A stretch of 64,000 nucleotides of DNA from Xanthobacter sp. NM-25. GTDB taxonomy: Bacteria; Pseudomonadota; Alphaproteobacteria; Rhizobiales; Xanthobacteraceae. The position numbers and the translations under genes were made by a program. Positions 51,950 through 60,753 of this stretch are shown piece by piece; the stretch's first letter is position 1; every line of letters begins with the position of its first letter. The stretch covers positions 1 to 64,000 of the forward strand of contig NZ_JACBFS010000005.1 of the NCBI RefSeq assembly GCF_022138605.1, given 5' to 3'. The notes below the pieces were generated by a model that did no database searches, was not told the origin of the DNA, and saw only the letters and a list, made by a program, of their open reading frames with translations.

Positions 51950-52638
51950 CGGTGGATAACGGGGATAGCGGCGTGAGCGCAGGCAGGGTGCGGACCGACG
52001 GGGGCGACGGCGCGGCGATGGCGGCGGTGGAGGCCGCTGTTTCACGTGAAACGTTCCAGCGTCTGTCCGGCATTGTGGATCTGCTGCTGCGCTGGCAGCC
52101 CACCATCAATCTGGTGGCCCCGGCCTCCCTTCCCGCTGTGTGGCAGCGGCATGTGGCCGATTCGCTGCAGCTGGTGCAGCTCGCCCCGCCGGGCGCTCGG
52201 CGCTGGGTGGACCTCGGCTCCGGCGGCGGCTTTCCCGGGCTGGTGGTGGCGGCAGTGCTGGCCGAGCGCCCGGATGCCCGGGTGATTCTGGTGGAAAGCG
52301 ACAGCCGCAAGGCGGCGTTTCTGCGCGAATCAGCGCGGGTCATCGGTCTGCCGGTGGAGGTGCATGCGGCGCGCATCGAGAAGGTGGCGGGCGCTCTGGC
52401 GCCGGGCACCCATGTGGTTTCCGCACGGGCGCTGGCGCCGCTCGTCAAACTTCTTGATCTGGCCGCACCTTTTCTCGCGGCCGGTGCATTGGCCCTGTTT
52501 CCCAAGGGGCGGGATACGGAACGCGAATTGACCGAGGCGCGCAAAGGCTGGACACTGGCGGTCGACCTTGCCCCCAGCCACACCGATCCGGAAGCGCGGA
52601 TCGTGGTGGTGAAGAGCGCGCAGCGCAATTCTGGGTGA
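51946..52638 (+). CDS. rsmG: 16S rRNA (guanine-N7)-methyltransferase RsmG
   Basis: A 230-residue SAM-dependent methyltransferase acting on G527 of 16S rRNA. It has LLLRWQPTINLVAP and WQRHVADSLQL in the N-terminal helices, the SAM loop WVDLGSGGGFPGLVVA, and ARALAPLVKLLDLA. ATG 51946 overlaps the mnmG stop; ATG 52018 would shorten it by 24 residues. A parS site is embedded in frame and encodes Val-Ser-Arg-Glu-Thr (bases 52038-52053). Confidence 0.96.
   Translation: MTVDNGDSGVSAGRVRTDGGDGAAMAAVEAAVSRETFQRLSGIVDLLLRWQPTINLVAPASLPAVWQRHVADSLQLVQLAPPGARRWVDLGSGGGFPGLVVAAVLAERPDARVILVESDSRKAAFLRESARVIGLPVEVHAARIEKVAGALAPGTHVVSARALAPLVKLLDLAAPFLAAGALALFPKGRDTERELTEARKGWTLAVDLAPSHTDPEARIVVVKSAQRNSG
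52038..52053. other. parS site 3, inside rsmG
   Basis: TGTTTCACGTGAAACG matches the parS consensus at 15 of 16 positions and lies inside the rsmG reading frame, where it is read as V-S-R-E-T. This places a ParB site 1.6 kb upstream of parB and about 2.1 kb from sites 1 and 2. Confidence 0.93.
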
Positions 52639-52746
52639 AGCGGCCCGCCGCTTTCGCCGCCCCATGACGTCATCGAAGGCTCGGAGCGTCTGTCGACGCG
52701 ACCGCCCGGCTCGAACAGATCAGATGTGATCGAGGATCGTGAACCC

Positions 52747-53598
52747 ATGACCGATCTCATTCCCACCGCGTCGGTGCCGAAGCCCGCCGCCCCTTCCGCG
52801 CGGCCGCGGGTGCTGGCCCTGGCCAACCAGAAGGGCGGGGTCGGCAAGACCACCACCGCCATCAATCTGGGCACCGCCCTTGCCGCCATCGGCGAGACCG
52901 TGCTGGTGGTGGACCTGGACCCCCAGGGCAATGCCTCCACCGGCCTCGGCATCGACCGGCGCGCCCGCCAGCGCTCCACCTATGATGTGCTGGTGGGCGA
53001 GGCGAGCCTGCGCGATACCTTGATGGAGACCGGGGTTCCCGCCCTCTATGTGGCGCCGTCCACCCTCGATCTTTCCGGACTGGAGCTGGAGATCGCCTCG
53101 GCGCGGGATCGCGCGTTCCGGCTGCGGCAGGCCATCGAGGCGCTGGCGGCGGACGTGCGGGCGCCGCGCTTCACCTATGTGCTGATTGATTGCCCGCCGT
53201 CCCTGTCGCTGCTGACGGTCAATGCCATGGCTGCGGCCGATGCCATCGTGGTGCCGCTACAATGCGAGTTCTTCGCCCTGGAGGGCCTCTCGCAGCTGAT
53301 GAAGACGGTGGACCAGGTGCGGGTGGGGCTGAACCCCAACCTGGTGATTCACGGCATCGTGCTGACCATGTATGACGGCCGCAACAACCTGTCGGAGCAG
53401 GTGGTGCAGGACGTGCGCGCCTTCATGGGCGAGAAGGTCTATGAAACGGTCATCCCGCGCAATGTGCGCATCTCGGAGGCGCCGTCCTACGGCAAGCCCG
53501 CTTTGCTCTATGACCTGAAATGCGCGGGCTCGCAGGCCTATCTCAAGCTCGCCTCGGAAGTGATCCAGCGCGAGCGCGCGGCACGGGCGGCGGCCTGA
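52747..53598 (+). CDS. parA: Chromosome partitioning ATPase ParA
   Basis: A 283-residue ParA/Soj ATPase. The deviant Walker A is NQKGGVGKTTTAINLG, Walker A' includes VLVVDLDPQGNASTGLG, Walker B is VLIDCPPSLSLLT, and AAADAIVVPLQCEFFALEGLSQL is split across the conserved switch. ATG 52747 is chosen over GTG 52726. It dimerises on DNA with ATP and moves ParB-parS complexes. It is 35 bp upstream of parB. Confidence 0.97.
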   Translation: MTDLIPTASVPKPAAPSARPRVLALANQKGGVGKTTTAINLGTALAAIGETVLVVDLDPQGNASTGLGIDRRARQRSTYDVLVGEASLRDTLMETGVPALYVAPSTLDLSGLELEIASARDRAFRLRQAIEALAADVRAPRFTYVLIDCPPSLSLLTVNAMAAADAIVVPLQCEFFALEGLSQLMKTVDQVRVGLNPNLVIHGIVLTMYDGRNNLSEQVVQDVRAFMGEKVYETVIPRNVRISEAPSYGKPALLYDLKCAGSQAYLKLASEVIQRERAARAAA

Positions 53599-53633
53599 CT
53601 TCTCAATGGATGGACGTGTGAGGAAGACGATTC

Positions 53634-54524
53634 ATGGCGGATGAACCGCGCTCCCGGCTCGGGCGGGGCCTTGCTGCTTTGATGGGCGAGATGAGCGACC
53701 CGGAGACCCCCGCCGCCGCAGGCGTGCCGCCGCGGGCCGGAGTGCGGCGGCTGCCCATCGAGCACGTCCGGCCGAGCCCGCGCAATCCGCGCCGCGCCTT
53801 CATCGAAGACGGGCTGGAGGATCTGGCGGCTTCCATCCGCGAGAAGGGCATCATCCAGCCCATCGTGGTGCGTCCCCTGCCCGCGCCGGACACGTTCGAG
53901 ATCGTCGCCGGCGAGCGGCGCTGGCGGGCCGCGCAGCGGGCGGCTCTGCACGACGTGCCGGTGGTGGTGCTGGAACTGAACGATCGTGAAGCACTGGAAA
54001 TCGCCATCATCGAGAATGTCCAGCGGGCCGATCTCAACCCCGTGGAAGAGGCCCAGGGCTACGAGGCCCTGATGGCGGAATTTGCTTATTCACAAAACGA
54101 TCTGGCAAAGGTGATTGGCAAGAGTCGCAGCCATATCGCCAACACCCTGCGGCTGCTGAAGCTGCCGGAAGGGGTGAAGGTCTTCCTCGCCGATGGGCGG
54201 CTGACGGCGGGCCATGCGCGGGCCATGCTCGGCCACGATGATCCCGAGCAGCTGGCGCGGCACGTGGTGGAAAAGGGCCTCAACGTGCGCGATGTGGAAG
54301 CGCTGATGAAGACGCGCAGCGCCCTCACTTCCGGCCGGGTGCCGGCCACGCGGCCGGAGGTCGACGCGGCCTCGGCCGACAGCCGGGCGCTGGAGAAGCG
54401 GCTGGGGGATGCGCTGGGGCTGCAGGTGGCGCTGTCGAATCGCGGCGAGGCCGGTGAGCTGCGCATCCGCTTTAAGAGCTTCGATCAGCTCGATGCTCTG
54501 TGCCGGCGGCTGGGCCTGGACTGA
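53634..54524 (+). CDS. parB: Chromosome partitioning protein ParB
   Basis: A 296-residue CTP-dependent clamp that loads at parS. It opens SRLGRGLAALMGEM (ParA-interacting N-terminus), followed by IRPIVVRPL-like IIQPIVVRPLP, the CTP-binding GERRWRAAQRA box, ENVQRADLNPVEEA, and a helix-turn-helix (AKVIGKSRSHIANTLRLLKLP). The dimerisation domain is at the C-terminus. ATG 53634 follows GAGGAAG. It forms an operon with parA, and three parS sites lie upstream. Confidence 0.97.
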   Translation: MADEPRSRLGRGLAALMGEMSDPETPAAAGVPPRAGVRRLPIEHVRPSPRNPRRAFIEDGLEDLAASIREKGIIQPIVVRPLPAPDTFEIVAGERRWRAAQRAALHDVPVVVLELNDREALEIAIIENVQRADLNPVEEAQGYEALMAEFAYSQNDLAKVIGKSRSHIANTLRLLKLPEGVKVFLADGRLTAGHARAMLGHDDPEQLARHVVEKGLNVRDVEALMKTRSALTSGRVPATRPEVDAASADSRALEKRLGDALGLQVALSNRGEAGELRIRFKSFDQLDALCRRLGLD

Positions 54525-54576
54525 GCCGGCCGGCGTCGCGCGCTGAACGCGCCATCAACACAGCCTAAAACGCAAT

Positions 54577-54616
54577 CGGGGCGTCGCGCGCGGCCTATGG
54601 CCGGCGGGACGCCCCG
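54577..54616. terminator. Hairpin between convergent parB and mucR
   Basis: CGGGGCGTC (54577-54585) pairs with GACGCCCCG (54608-54616), and the interior forms a further GGCC/GGCC stem. Short T-rich sequence (AATTCTTTC) follows on the plus strand and TTGCG on the minus strand, so termination in both directions is plausible but not strong. Confidence 0.65.
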
Positions 54617-54652
54617 AATTCTTTCAGACCCATTGAACCGGGCCCGCGGCAC

Positions 54653-55123
54653 TCAGCTGGCCGGGGCGGCCTTGCGACGGGTGGGCTTCTTGGCCGGGGG
54701 AGCGGCAACCTTCTTGCGGCTCTGGCCGAGGCCCATGTTCTTCGCCAGCTCGGAGCGGGCGGCGGCATAGGCCGGGGCCACCATGGGATAGTCCTTCGGC
54801 AGGCCCCACTTCTCGCGATAAGCGTCGGGGGTCATGCCGTAGCTGGTGCGCAGGTGGCGCTTCAGCGACTTGAACTTCTTCCCGTCCTCGAGGCAGACGA
54901 TGTATTCCGGAGTCACAGACTTCTTCACCGGGACGGCGGGCTTCTGCTCTTCCACCGGAGCCGCGACAGGCGCGTCGAGCTGGCCGAGGGCGCGATGCAC
55001 CGCCTCGATGAGCGCGGGGAGGTCCGCGGCGGCCACGCTGTTGTTACTGACATAAGCGGCCACGATGTCCGCGGTGAAGTCGATGTGGTTCGGCGACTGC
55101 GGATTGGAGGTGGAGTCGCTCAC
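54653..55123 (-). CDS. mucR: MucR/Ros-family zinc-finger transcriptional regulator
   Basis: A 156-residue protein from GTG 55123 (AAAGGGA about 8 bp upstream; GTG 55147 is an alternative). The N-terminal oligomerisation region includes ADIVAAYVSNNSV, and the zinc-finger domain is IVCLEDGKKFKSLKRHLRTS plus YGMTPDAYREKWGLP, the MucR signature. The tail is Lys/Ala/Pro-rich. MucR silences AT-rich promoters and controls cell cycle, surface and virulence genes in alphaproteobacteria, and usually regulates itself. The AT-rich region at 55190-55290 is a likely autoregulatory target. Confidence 0.93.
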   Translation of the reverse strand: MSDSTSNPQSPNHIDFTADIVAAYVSNNSVAAADLPALIEAVHRALGQLDAPVAAPVEEQKPAVPVKKSVTPEYIVCLEDGKKFKSLKRHLRTSYGMTPDAYREKWGLPKDYPMVAPAYAAARSELAKNMGLGQSRKKVAAPPAKKPTRRKAAPAS

Positions 55124-56042
55124 GGGGGCATCCCTTTCTGCTTGCACGCTACGGCTGTTCGCACGGCAGCATTGTTTATCGGCTATAACTGGGAAAGTTG
55201 AACTTTCTCGAATATTTTATAGCAGAGAACTAACAGGTTACAATCAGGCCTTCCAAAAAACTTGAAAACCGAGTGATGGTGCCATTTTGATGGATATTTC
55301 GGTGCTGGTCCCGGGCGCCGGTGGCAGCATCGAAATGGCGAAAAAAAGGCCATGATTCGATTGGCGTGGAGCCTGCAACACCGCGCAATGGCGCGCCGGG
55401 CAAGGTCAATTGACAACCAAGAGATGCAATTGTGCTTCCCGCTGGGTGAGGTGTGATGTCAACGGGCGATTTCTGCTTCGGCATGACCATGGCGGCCGGG
55501 CGGAGGAAGTTGTTGGCATGGCGAGCGGGAGTGAAATCGGCCCGGAGCGCGCCGCGCCGCCCGAAATGCGGCGGCTGCTCGCCCGGCTATTCAGAATGCC
55601 CGGGGGCGTAAAAGGATTCCATTTTGTCGGCAATGGGCGCCAGGAAGGAAAAACGGCGTGTGGTGCGCGGAACCATTGCGCGCGCGCCCGTCCAAAGACC
55701 TTCCGCGCGAAGGTGATGGATCATCGGGCCGCGGTGCAGGAGACGGGGCGGACATGTCGGAAAAGCATAACTGCCGTGCGTGATCATCTGTTCTGGGCCA
55801 TCAAGGTGGAACCAGCATTTGCTGTGCTGGAACGAGCGACTGTTGTTGCATGGGGCGGCCTTTGCCATTCATCCCGGTGCCGGCATCCGGTCGGGCCGGT
55901 GGGTGAAGGATGATTGGCGGCATCGGACGCAGCCGTTATAGACAGACGCAAGCGTCCGGCTCGGCGCGAGGGGCGGTGCGGCGGCGTGGTCCGTGAGGCG
56001 GCCCGGTCGGGCGTGGCCCAAGACCTTGAGAACGGTGGAACC
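55124..56042. other. 919-bp gene-poor region upstream of mucR and recR
   Basis: No convincing gene is seen on either strand. The first part (about 55190-55290) is clearly AT-rich compared with its surroundings and holds a perfect 15-bp palindrome GAAAGTT-G-AACTTTC (55193-55207). The remainder is GC-rich without repeats I can name. A reading frame at 55410-55913 (+) has no recognisable domain and atypical composition. The dnaX-ybaB genes that often precede recR are absent. A small RNA cannot be excluded. Confidence 0.55.
55193..55207. promoter_or_regulatory. Perfect 15-bp palindrome upstream of mucR
   Basis: GAAAGTT (55193-55199) and AACTTTC (55201-55207) flank a single G. It lies 70 bp upstream of the mucR start within an AT-rich stretch, a fitting place for an operator, possibly for MucR itself. 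Binding is inferred. Confidence 0.55.
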
Positions 56043-56648
56043 ATGCCGCGCGCCGTCGCCGGACCGGAGATCGAACGTTTGATTCAGCTGCTGGCGCGGT
56101 TGCCCGGGCTCGGACCGCGCTCCGCGCGACGGGCGGTGCTGCAGCTGATCAAGCGCCGGGAAGCGCTGATGGCGCCGCTGGCGCGGGCGCTCACCGATGT
56201 CCACGACAAGGTGGTGGAGTGCCAGATCTGCGGCAACGTGGATGTGTGCGATCCCTGCACGGTCTGCACCGATGTCAGCCGCGATCCGCGGCTGCTGGTG
56301 GTGGTGGCCGAGGTGGGCGACCTGTGGGCGCTGGAACGCGCCGGGGTGCTCAACGCCCGCTACCATGTGCTGGGCGGCGTGCTCTCTCCCCTCGACGGGG
56401 TCGGCCCCGACGATCTCAACCTCGCCAAGCTGGTGGAGCGGGTGCACGACGGCGCGGTGGCCGAGGTAGTGCTGGCGCTCGGCGCCACCGTGGATGGACA
56501 GACCACCGCCCATTACATCACCGATCTGCTGCGGGATCTGCCGGTGCGGGTCACGCGGCTGGCGCAGGGCGTGCCGGTGGGCGGTGAGCTCGATTATCTC
56601 GATGAAGGCACGCTGTCGGCCGCCATTCGCGCCCGCACCCAGATGTGA
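56043..56648 (+). CDS. recR: Recombination protein RecR
   Basis: A 201-residue RecFOR-pathway protein. It has a helix-hairpin-helix (LLARLPGLGPRSARRAVLQL), a four-Cys zinc finger (CQICGNVDVCDPCTVC), a Toprim domain (LLVVVAEVGDLWALER) and a Walker-B-like C-terminal strand (GGELDYLDEGTL). ATG 56043 is chosen with GGTGGA upstream; longer in-frame starts add unrelated residues. It converges on the FUSC gene with 5 bp between stops. Confidence 0.95.
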   Translation: MPRAVAGPEIERLIQLLARLPGLGPRSARRAVLQLIKRREALMAPLARALTDVHDKVVECQICGNVDVCDPCTVCTDVSRDPRLLVVVAEVGDLWALERAGVLNARYHVLGGVLSPLDGVGPDDLNLAKLVERVHDGAVAEVVLALGATVDGQTTAHYITDLLRDLPVRVTRLAQGVPVGGELDYLDEGTLSAAIRARTQM

Positions 56649-56653
56649 GCGCC

Positions 56654-58636
56654 TCAGGCGCCGCTGGGGGCCGGACGCGGCGGCGCGACCAGGGGCCGCG
56701 TGGCGGCGGTGGTGAAGAAGTCCGGCAGGGCCCGCAGCGCGGCGGCGGCCCGGCGCAGGGCATCCACCGCCTCGCCCGGCACGTTGCTGGGGCGATGCGC
56801 GAGCCGGGTGGCGGCGCGATCAAGGGCATTGGCCACCCGCAGCGGCTGGGTGGTGAGCACACTCATGGCGGTGAGCGCGGCGACGAGGCTGCGATCGAGG
56901 CTGTCGGAGCGATCCGGCGCGGCCCGGCAGGTGTGAAGGGCGCGGATGGCGGTGCCCACGGCGAGAGCCGCCAGGCCGCCGTCGATGGCCGCGAAATCGC
57001 GATCGCCGGATTTCTCGGTCCATCGCACCAGCCGCAGCAGGCGATGATAGAGCCGGGCCCGCCAGCGGCGCGCGTGGTCCGGGCCATAGGGTGCGCGCGC
57101 CATGTCGCTCAGCTCGCGCACCATCATCTGCACCAGCATGGTCCGCCTTCGGCGGGCGTCCACGGGAAAGGCCACGCGGTAGGCCACCAGGGCCACCACC
57201 GGTCCGGCCAGCATGGCGAGCACCATCTGGACCATGATGGCCGGGGTGCCGTGCAGCGGAAAGGCGGGCTGCAGAAGCAGCAGCAGCGCCATGTTGTAGT
57301 CCATGCCCGCCAGCATGGTGGTGCGGTGGGCCATGATGAAGGCGCCGATGAACAGGAACGGCACCGTGAGGGCGATGACCCCGGCGAGGCTGTCCGCATA
57401 GGGCAGCACCAGCCAGCGCGCCGCCAGCGCCGCCAAGGCCCCCGCCACCGAGCCGCCCAGCACGAACCGCATGGTCAGGGCGGGGTTGTCGAAGGTGGAG
57501 AAGAGCGAGGTCATGATGGCCGCGCCCATGAGCATGAAGGGGCCATAGGTCCAGCCGGTGGCCAGCCACAGGGCCCCCACCACCAGCACCGCGCCGGCGG
57601 CGCGCAGGGTGGCGGCGCGGGCGCCGATGAAATCGCGGTGCCGCAGCAGCTGCGGGCCCTCGGCGTCCGGATCGGCGGTGTGGCTCCCTTCCGTGTCGAG
57701 GGCGACATAGGCCGACACCACGGTTTCCACCGTTGCGGCGAGGGCGGGGTCGTCGGCGGTGGCGAGGGCCCGGGCGCTGCGGCTGACGGCGTCGAGGTCC
57801 GGGCGCGCGAGGTCGAGGGCGGCGACGATGTCGCGCAGCCGGGCCTGATCCTCCTGCCGGTGGGGGGCGGCGCCGCCGGCGCGGCCGCGGGCGAACACCA
57901 GGGCGCTGAGCAGCGCCGCCAGCAGGGTGCGGCTGCGATGGGCGGCATTGCGGCTGCGGCTGGAACCGGCGCCATGGGCGTCGAGCACCTCGTCGATGGC
58001 GGCCATCTCGGAGATGATGGCATGCTCCTCGGCGCGGAACCGGGGCAGGTCGGCGCTGTCGAGGGCCTGGGCGAGATGGCGCAGCACCCGGGTGGTGAGC
58101 CGCCGCACCCGGCCGAACAGCGCGCTTTCCTCGCTGGCCGGGGTGAACAGCCAGCCCACCGCCAGCGACACCACCACGCCGACGCAGATGGTGAGCACCC
58201 GGTCGAGCGCCAGGGCGTAGATGTGGTCCGGATGGTGGAAATCGATGAGCGCGACCATGGCGGCGGAATAGCCGGCGAGAATGGTGCCATAGCCGGTGAA
58301 GCCGCCGAACACGTTGCCGGCCCCGGCGCACAGGCCGATCCAGGCGGCGAGCCCGATCACCATCAGCGCCGGCGTGTCGGCGCAGGTGAGCACCAGCACG
58401 ATGCCCACCAGGGCGCCGGCGAAGGTGCCGATGATGCGGAACACGCCCTTCTCGAGCAACTGCCCGCGGGTGGGCTGCGCCACCGCCCAGACGGTCATGG
58501 CGGCCCACTGCGGATTGTCGATGTGCAGCGCCGAGGCGAGGATCAGGGCCACCGCGGCGGCCACCGCCGTGCGCAGGGTGAAGGCGAGGCGCGGCGTGTC
58601 GAAGCCCAGCCGGGTCAAAAGAGCGAGGGCGGGCAT
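56654..58636 (-). CDS. FUSC-family inner-membrane transporter (aromatic acid exporter-like)
   Basis: A 660-residue membrane protein with two sets of hydrophobic helices (residues about 20-170 and 330-490) separated by a large soluble region, the FUSC/AaeB arrangement. It starts FDTPRLAFTLRTAVAAAVAL, and a later DYNMALLLLLQPAFPLHG motif fits the family. Such proteins export aromatic or other weak acids, often with a membrane-fusion partner, none of which is seen here. Its ATG overlaps the stop of the MarR gene (TGATG), so the pair is coupled and MarR probably controls it. Confidence 0.85.
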   Translation of the reverse strand: MPALALLTRLGFDTPRLAFTLRTAVAAAVALILASALHIDNPQWAAMTVWAVAQPTRGQLLEKGVFRIIGTFAGALVGIVLVLTCADTPALMVIGLAAWIGLCAGAGNVFGGFTGYGTILAGYSAAMVALIDFHHPDHIYALALDRVLTICVGVVVSLAVGWLFTPASEESALFGRVRRLTTRVLRHLAQALDSADLPRFRAEEHAIISEMAAIDEVLDAHGAGSSRSRNAAHRSRTLLAALLSALVFARGRAGGAAPHRQEDQARLRDIVAALDLARPDLDAVSRSARALATADDPALAATVETVVSAYVALDTEGSHTADPDAEGPQLLRHRDFIGARAATLRAAGAVLVVGALWLATGWTYGPFMLMGAAIMTSLFSTFDNPALTMRFVLGGSVAGALAALAARWLVLPYADSLAGVIALTVPFLFIGAFIMAHRTTMLAGMDYNMALLLLLQPAFPLHGTPAIMVQMVLAMLAGPVVALVAYRVAFPVDARRRRTMLVQMMVRELSDMARAPYGPDHARRWRARLYHRLLRLVRWTEKSGDRDFAAIDGGLAALAVGTAIRALHTCRAAPDRSDSLDRSLVAALTAMSVLTTQPLRVANALDRAATRLAHRPSNVPGEAVDALRRAAAALRALPDFFTTAATRPLVAPPRPAPSGA

Positions 58637-59106
58637 CAGCGTTCGGAACCCTTGCTGGCCGGTGGCGGAGCGGCCTGGATGCGGGCGTCGATGCGGTCGA
58701 ACGCGGCGGTCATCTGGGCGATCTCCGGATCGGAGAGGTCCTCCAGCAGCTGATCCTCGATCCGCGCCAGCTTGGCGCGGATGTCGTGCACCGCGGTGTG
58801 CCCGGCGGGGGTGAGCTGCACCAGCTTGAGCCGGCGGTCCCGTGGGCTCGGCTGGCGTTCCACCAGGCCCCGCTCGGCCAGCAGATCCAGCAGCCGCACC
58901 AGGGTGGATTCGTCGATGCCCACCGCCGCCGCAAGCTCCTTCTGGCAGCGGCCGTCGCCCAGCTCCGCCAGATGCACCAGGGGCGCCCAGGTGGCGTCGC
59001 TGAGGCCGATGACGGCGAGCCGCTGATCCAGCGCCCGGCGCCAGCGCCGGGCCAGGCCCACGAGGTGAATCCCGAACCGACGTCGGGCCGACATATCCGT
59101 TTGCAT
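58636..59106 (-). CDS. MarR-family transcriptional regulator
   Basis: A 156-residue winged-helix regulator from ATG 59106 (ATG 59094 also possible). The DNA-binding part includes LSDATWAPLVHLAEL, CQKELAAAVGIDESTLVRLLDLLAERGLVERQPSPRDRRLKLVQLT (recognition helix and wing, in two pieces). It overlaps the FUSC gene by one base, so it likely represses an efflux operon and responds to a phenolic or other ligand. A short gap separates it from the cytochrome gene ending at 59177. Confidence 0.88.
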   Translation of the reverse strand: MQTDMSARRRFGIHLVGLARRWRRALDQRLAVIGLSDATWAPLVHLAELGDGRCQKELAAAVGIDESTLVRLLDLLAERGLVERQPSPRDRRLKLVQLTPAGHTAVHDIRAKLARIEDQLLEDLSDPEIAQMTAAFDRIDARIQAAPPPASKGSER

Positions 59107-59176
59107 CCAAGTCGTTTTAATTCAAACTATATGGATCGCAAGCGGTGGCCCCTGCCCCGCACGCGGGCCAGCCGCG

Positions 59177-60478
59177 CTATTTCAGCAGGGGTTCATAGCG
59201 CTTGTCGGTCAGTGTCTTGAGAAAGGCCACCAGGGCGTCGACCCGCCGGTCGTCGAGGGCGGGGCCGCTTTCCAACTCCTTCAGGGAGATGTTCTGTGCC
59301 ACCTCCGGCGGCGTGAACGGGGCCCCGGTCTCGGGGTTGATGTGGCGGGCCGGATTCTTGGTGTTGTAGGTGTTGTAGAAGAGAATGACGGTGCGCAGGT
59401 CCTTGAACACGCCGTTGTGCATATAGGGGCCGGTTACGGCCACGTTGCGCAGGGTGGGCGTGCGGAAGAGACCGGCCTGTGCCGCCTTCTGTTTGCCCTT
59501 CACATGGGGATTTTGCGCCAGGCCGAGGTCGCGGCTGTCGGGCTTCAGCCCGGCGGCGGCGCGGGCGGCGATGTTCTTCGGCACGCCGATATTGTGGAAT
59601 TCGTAATTGGTGAAGGTCTCCTCCGGCGCGCCCACCTGGGCATTCAGCCGGTGGCACTGGCTGCAATTGGTGAATTGCTGGGAGAAGAACAGCAGCCGCC
59701 CAAGCTCTTCCTGGTCGGTCAGCTTCACCTCGCCGCGCAGATAGCGGTCGTATTTCGAATCGAAGGGGGCGAATTCCGGTGTCCGCTCATAGGCGGCGAT
59801 GGCGCCGGTCATGGCGGCGTAGCCGCTGGCGGCCTTGTCGAGCACCTTGGGGCCGTAGAGCGCCTCGAACGCCGCCACATAGGCCGGGTTCTCCTTCAGC
59901 CGCGCCACCACGCTGGCCTGATCGGGCATGCCCATTTCCACCGGGTTGAGCGGTGGCCCGCCGGCCTGCTCGGCGAGGTCCTTGGCGCGGCCGTCCAGGA
60001 ACTGCCCGCCGTGGTAGCGGCCGGTGGTCTTGGATTTGCCGAACGGCGGGCTGAACCGGGCATAGGCCGCGGTGGGCGCGTTGCGGTCGCCCAGGGAGGT
60101 GCCGTCATCGCCCAGCGACACCGCCGCGCCAGCCTCGGGGGTCTCGCGCGGATCGGTGAAGGCATGGTCCGGGGAATGGCAGGAGGCGCAGGCCTGGGTG
60201 CGGTTTTTCGACAGGTTGGTGTCGAAGAACAGCGCCTCGCCCAGTTTTTCCCGGGTCGACAGATCCACCGCATTGGCCGCGCGGGCGTCGCCCGGAACCG
60301 TCGTGAGCAGCATGCCGGCGAGGGTGACGCCGGTGGCGAGTGCCGCCCATGCCCGCGCCCGGACAACGCGAGAAGCCGGCGTGCGAAAGGGCGTGCCAAC
60401 AGCTGATCGGCCAGGCTTGACGGGAGCAGACCCGAAACCGTCGCGGCCGGGCCGGACGGACGGTAGAACCATCACCAT
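59177..60478 (-). CDS. Di-haem cytochrome c peroxidase (CcpA/MauG family)
   Basis: A 433-residue exported protein from ATG 60478 (GAGGAGAGTG upstream). A signal-like hydrophobic segment (AALATGVTLAGMLLTTVPG) ends near residue 66. Haem sites are CASCH (LFFDTNLSKNRTQACASCH region) and CSQCH, giving two c-type haems. FRTPTLRNVAVTGPYMHNGVF is the conserved block near the second-haem side. It probably reduces hydrogen peroxide in the periplasm; a MauG-like oxidase role is possible. It is divergent from the MarR gene at 60754. Confidence 0.87.
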   Translation of the reverse strand: MVMVLPSVRPGRDGFGSAPVKPGRSAVGTPFRTPASRVVRARAWAALATGVTLAGMLLTTVPGDARAANAVDLSTREKLGEALFFDTNLSKNRTQACASCHSPDHAFTDPRETPEAGAAVSLGDDGTSLGDRNAPTAAYARFSPPFGKSKTTGRYHGGQFLDGRAKDLAEQAGGPPLNPVEMGMPDQASVVARLKENPAYVAAFEALYGPKVLDKAASGYAAMTGAIAAYERTPEFAPFDSKYDRYLRGEVKLTDQEELGRLLFFSQQFTNCSQCHRLNAQVGAPEETFTNYEFHNIGVPKNIAARAAAGLKPDSRDLGLAQNPHVKGKQKAAQAGLFRTPTLRNVAVTGPYMHNGVFKDLRTVILFYNTYNTKNPARHINPETGAPFTPPEVAQNISLKELESGPALDDRRVDALVAFLKTLTDKRYEPLLK

Positions 60479-60696
60479 CACTCTCCTCAGGGCGGCGGCC
60501 GGGGCAGCGCCGGCCCGCGCCCGGTTGCGACGCATTCGACAGCCATGAAGCGCGCCTCGCCCGCCAAGGACAATCCGGAAATCTACCAAAGCGCGTCAAA
60601 TCAATGATTTAGAGAAATTCTAAACGCCGCGCATTGCGTTGCGAAGTCGCGCTGCAGCAACAGATTTGCTTCGCATCTGCGCTGTAATCTCCTAGC

Positions 60697-60716
60697 GTAT
60701 CGTGTCACTTTGATAC
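60697..60716. promoter_or_regulatory. 20-bp inverted repeat, candidate MarR operator
   Basis: GTATC (60697-60701) and GATAC (60712-60716) are inverted around a 10-bp spacer, 37 bp upstream of the MarR start and in the gap shared with the divergent peroxidase gene. The size and position suit MarR autoregulation; the short arms make this tentative. Confidence 0.4.
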
Positions 60717-60753
60717 CAACCCTCGCGCGCCCGGAGCGCGTGCCGGAGGAGCG

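Noticed and set aside
52664..52673. ATGACGTCAT palindrome upstream of parA as an operator
   Set aside because: A single 10-bp palindrome is too likely by chance, and no second copy was found nearby.
55410..55913. A 167-codon plus-strand frame in the gap before recR
   Set aside because: No domain, no good ribosome site, and composition unlike neighbouring genes.
56645..58753. A 702-codon plus-strand frame opposite the FUSC gene
   Set aside because: Gly/His/Gln-rich shadow with no domain; the FUSC protein explains the region.
56654..59110. A single 818-residue fusion reading upstream of the FUSC start
   Set aside because: The upstream part overlaps the MarR gene in another frame. The FUSC ATG at 58636 overlaps the MarR stop, so two coupled genes are the better reading.
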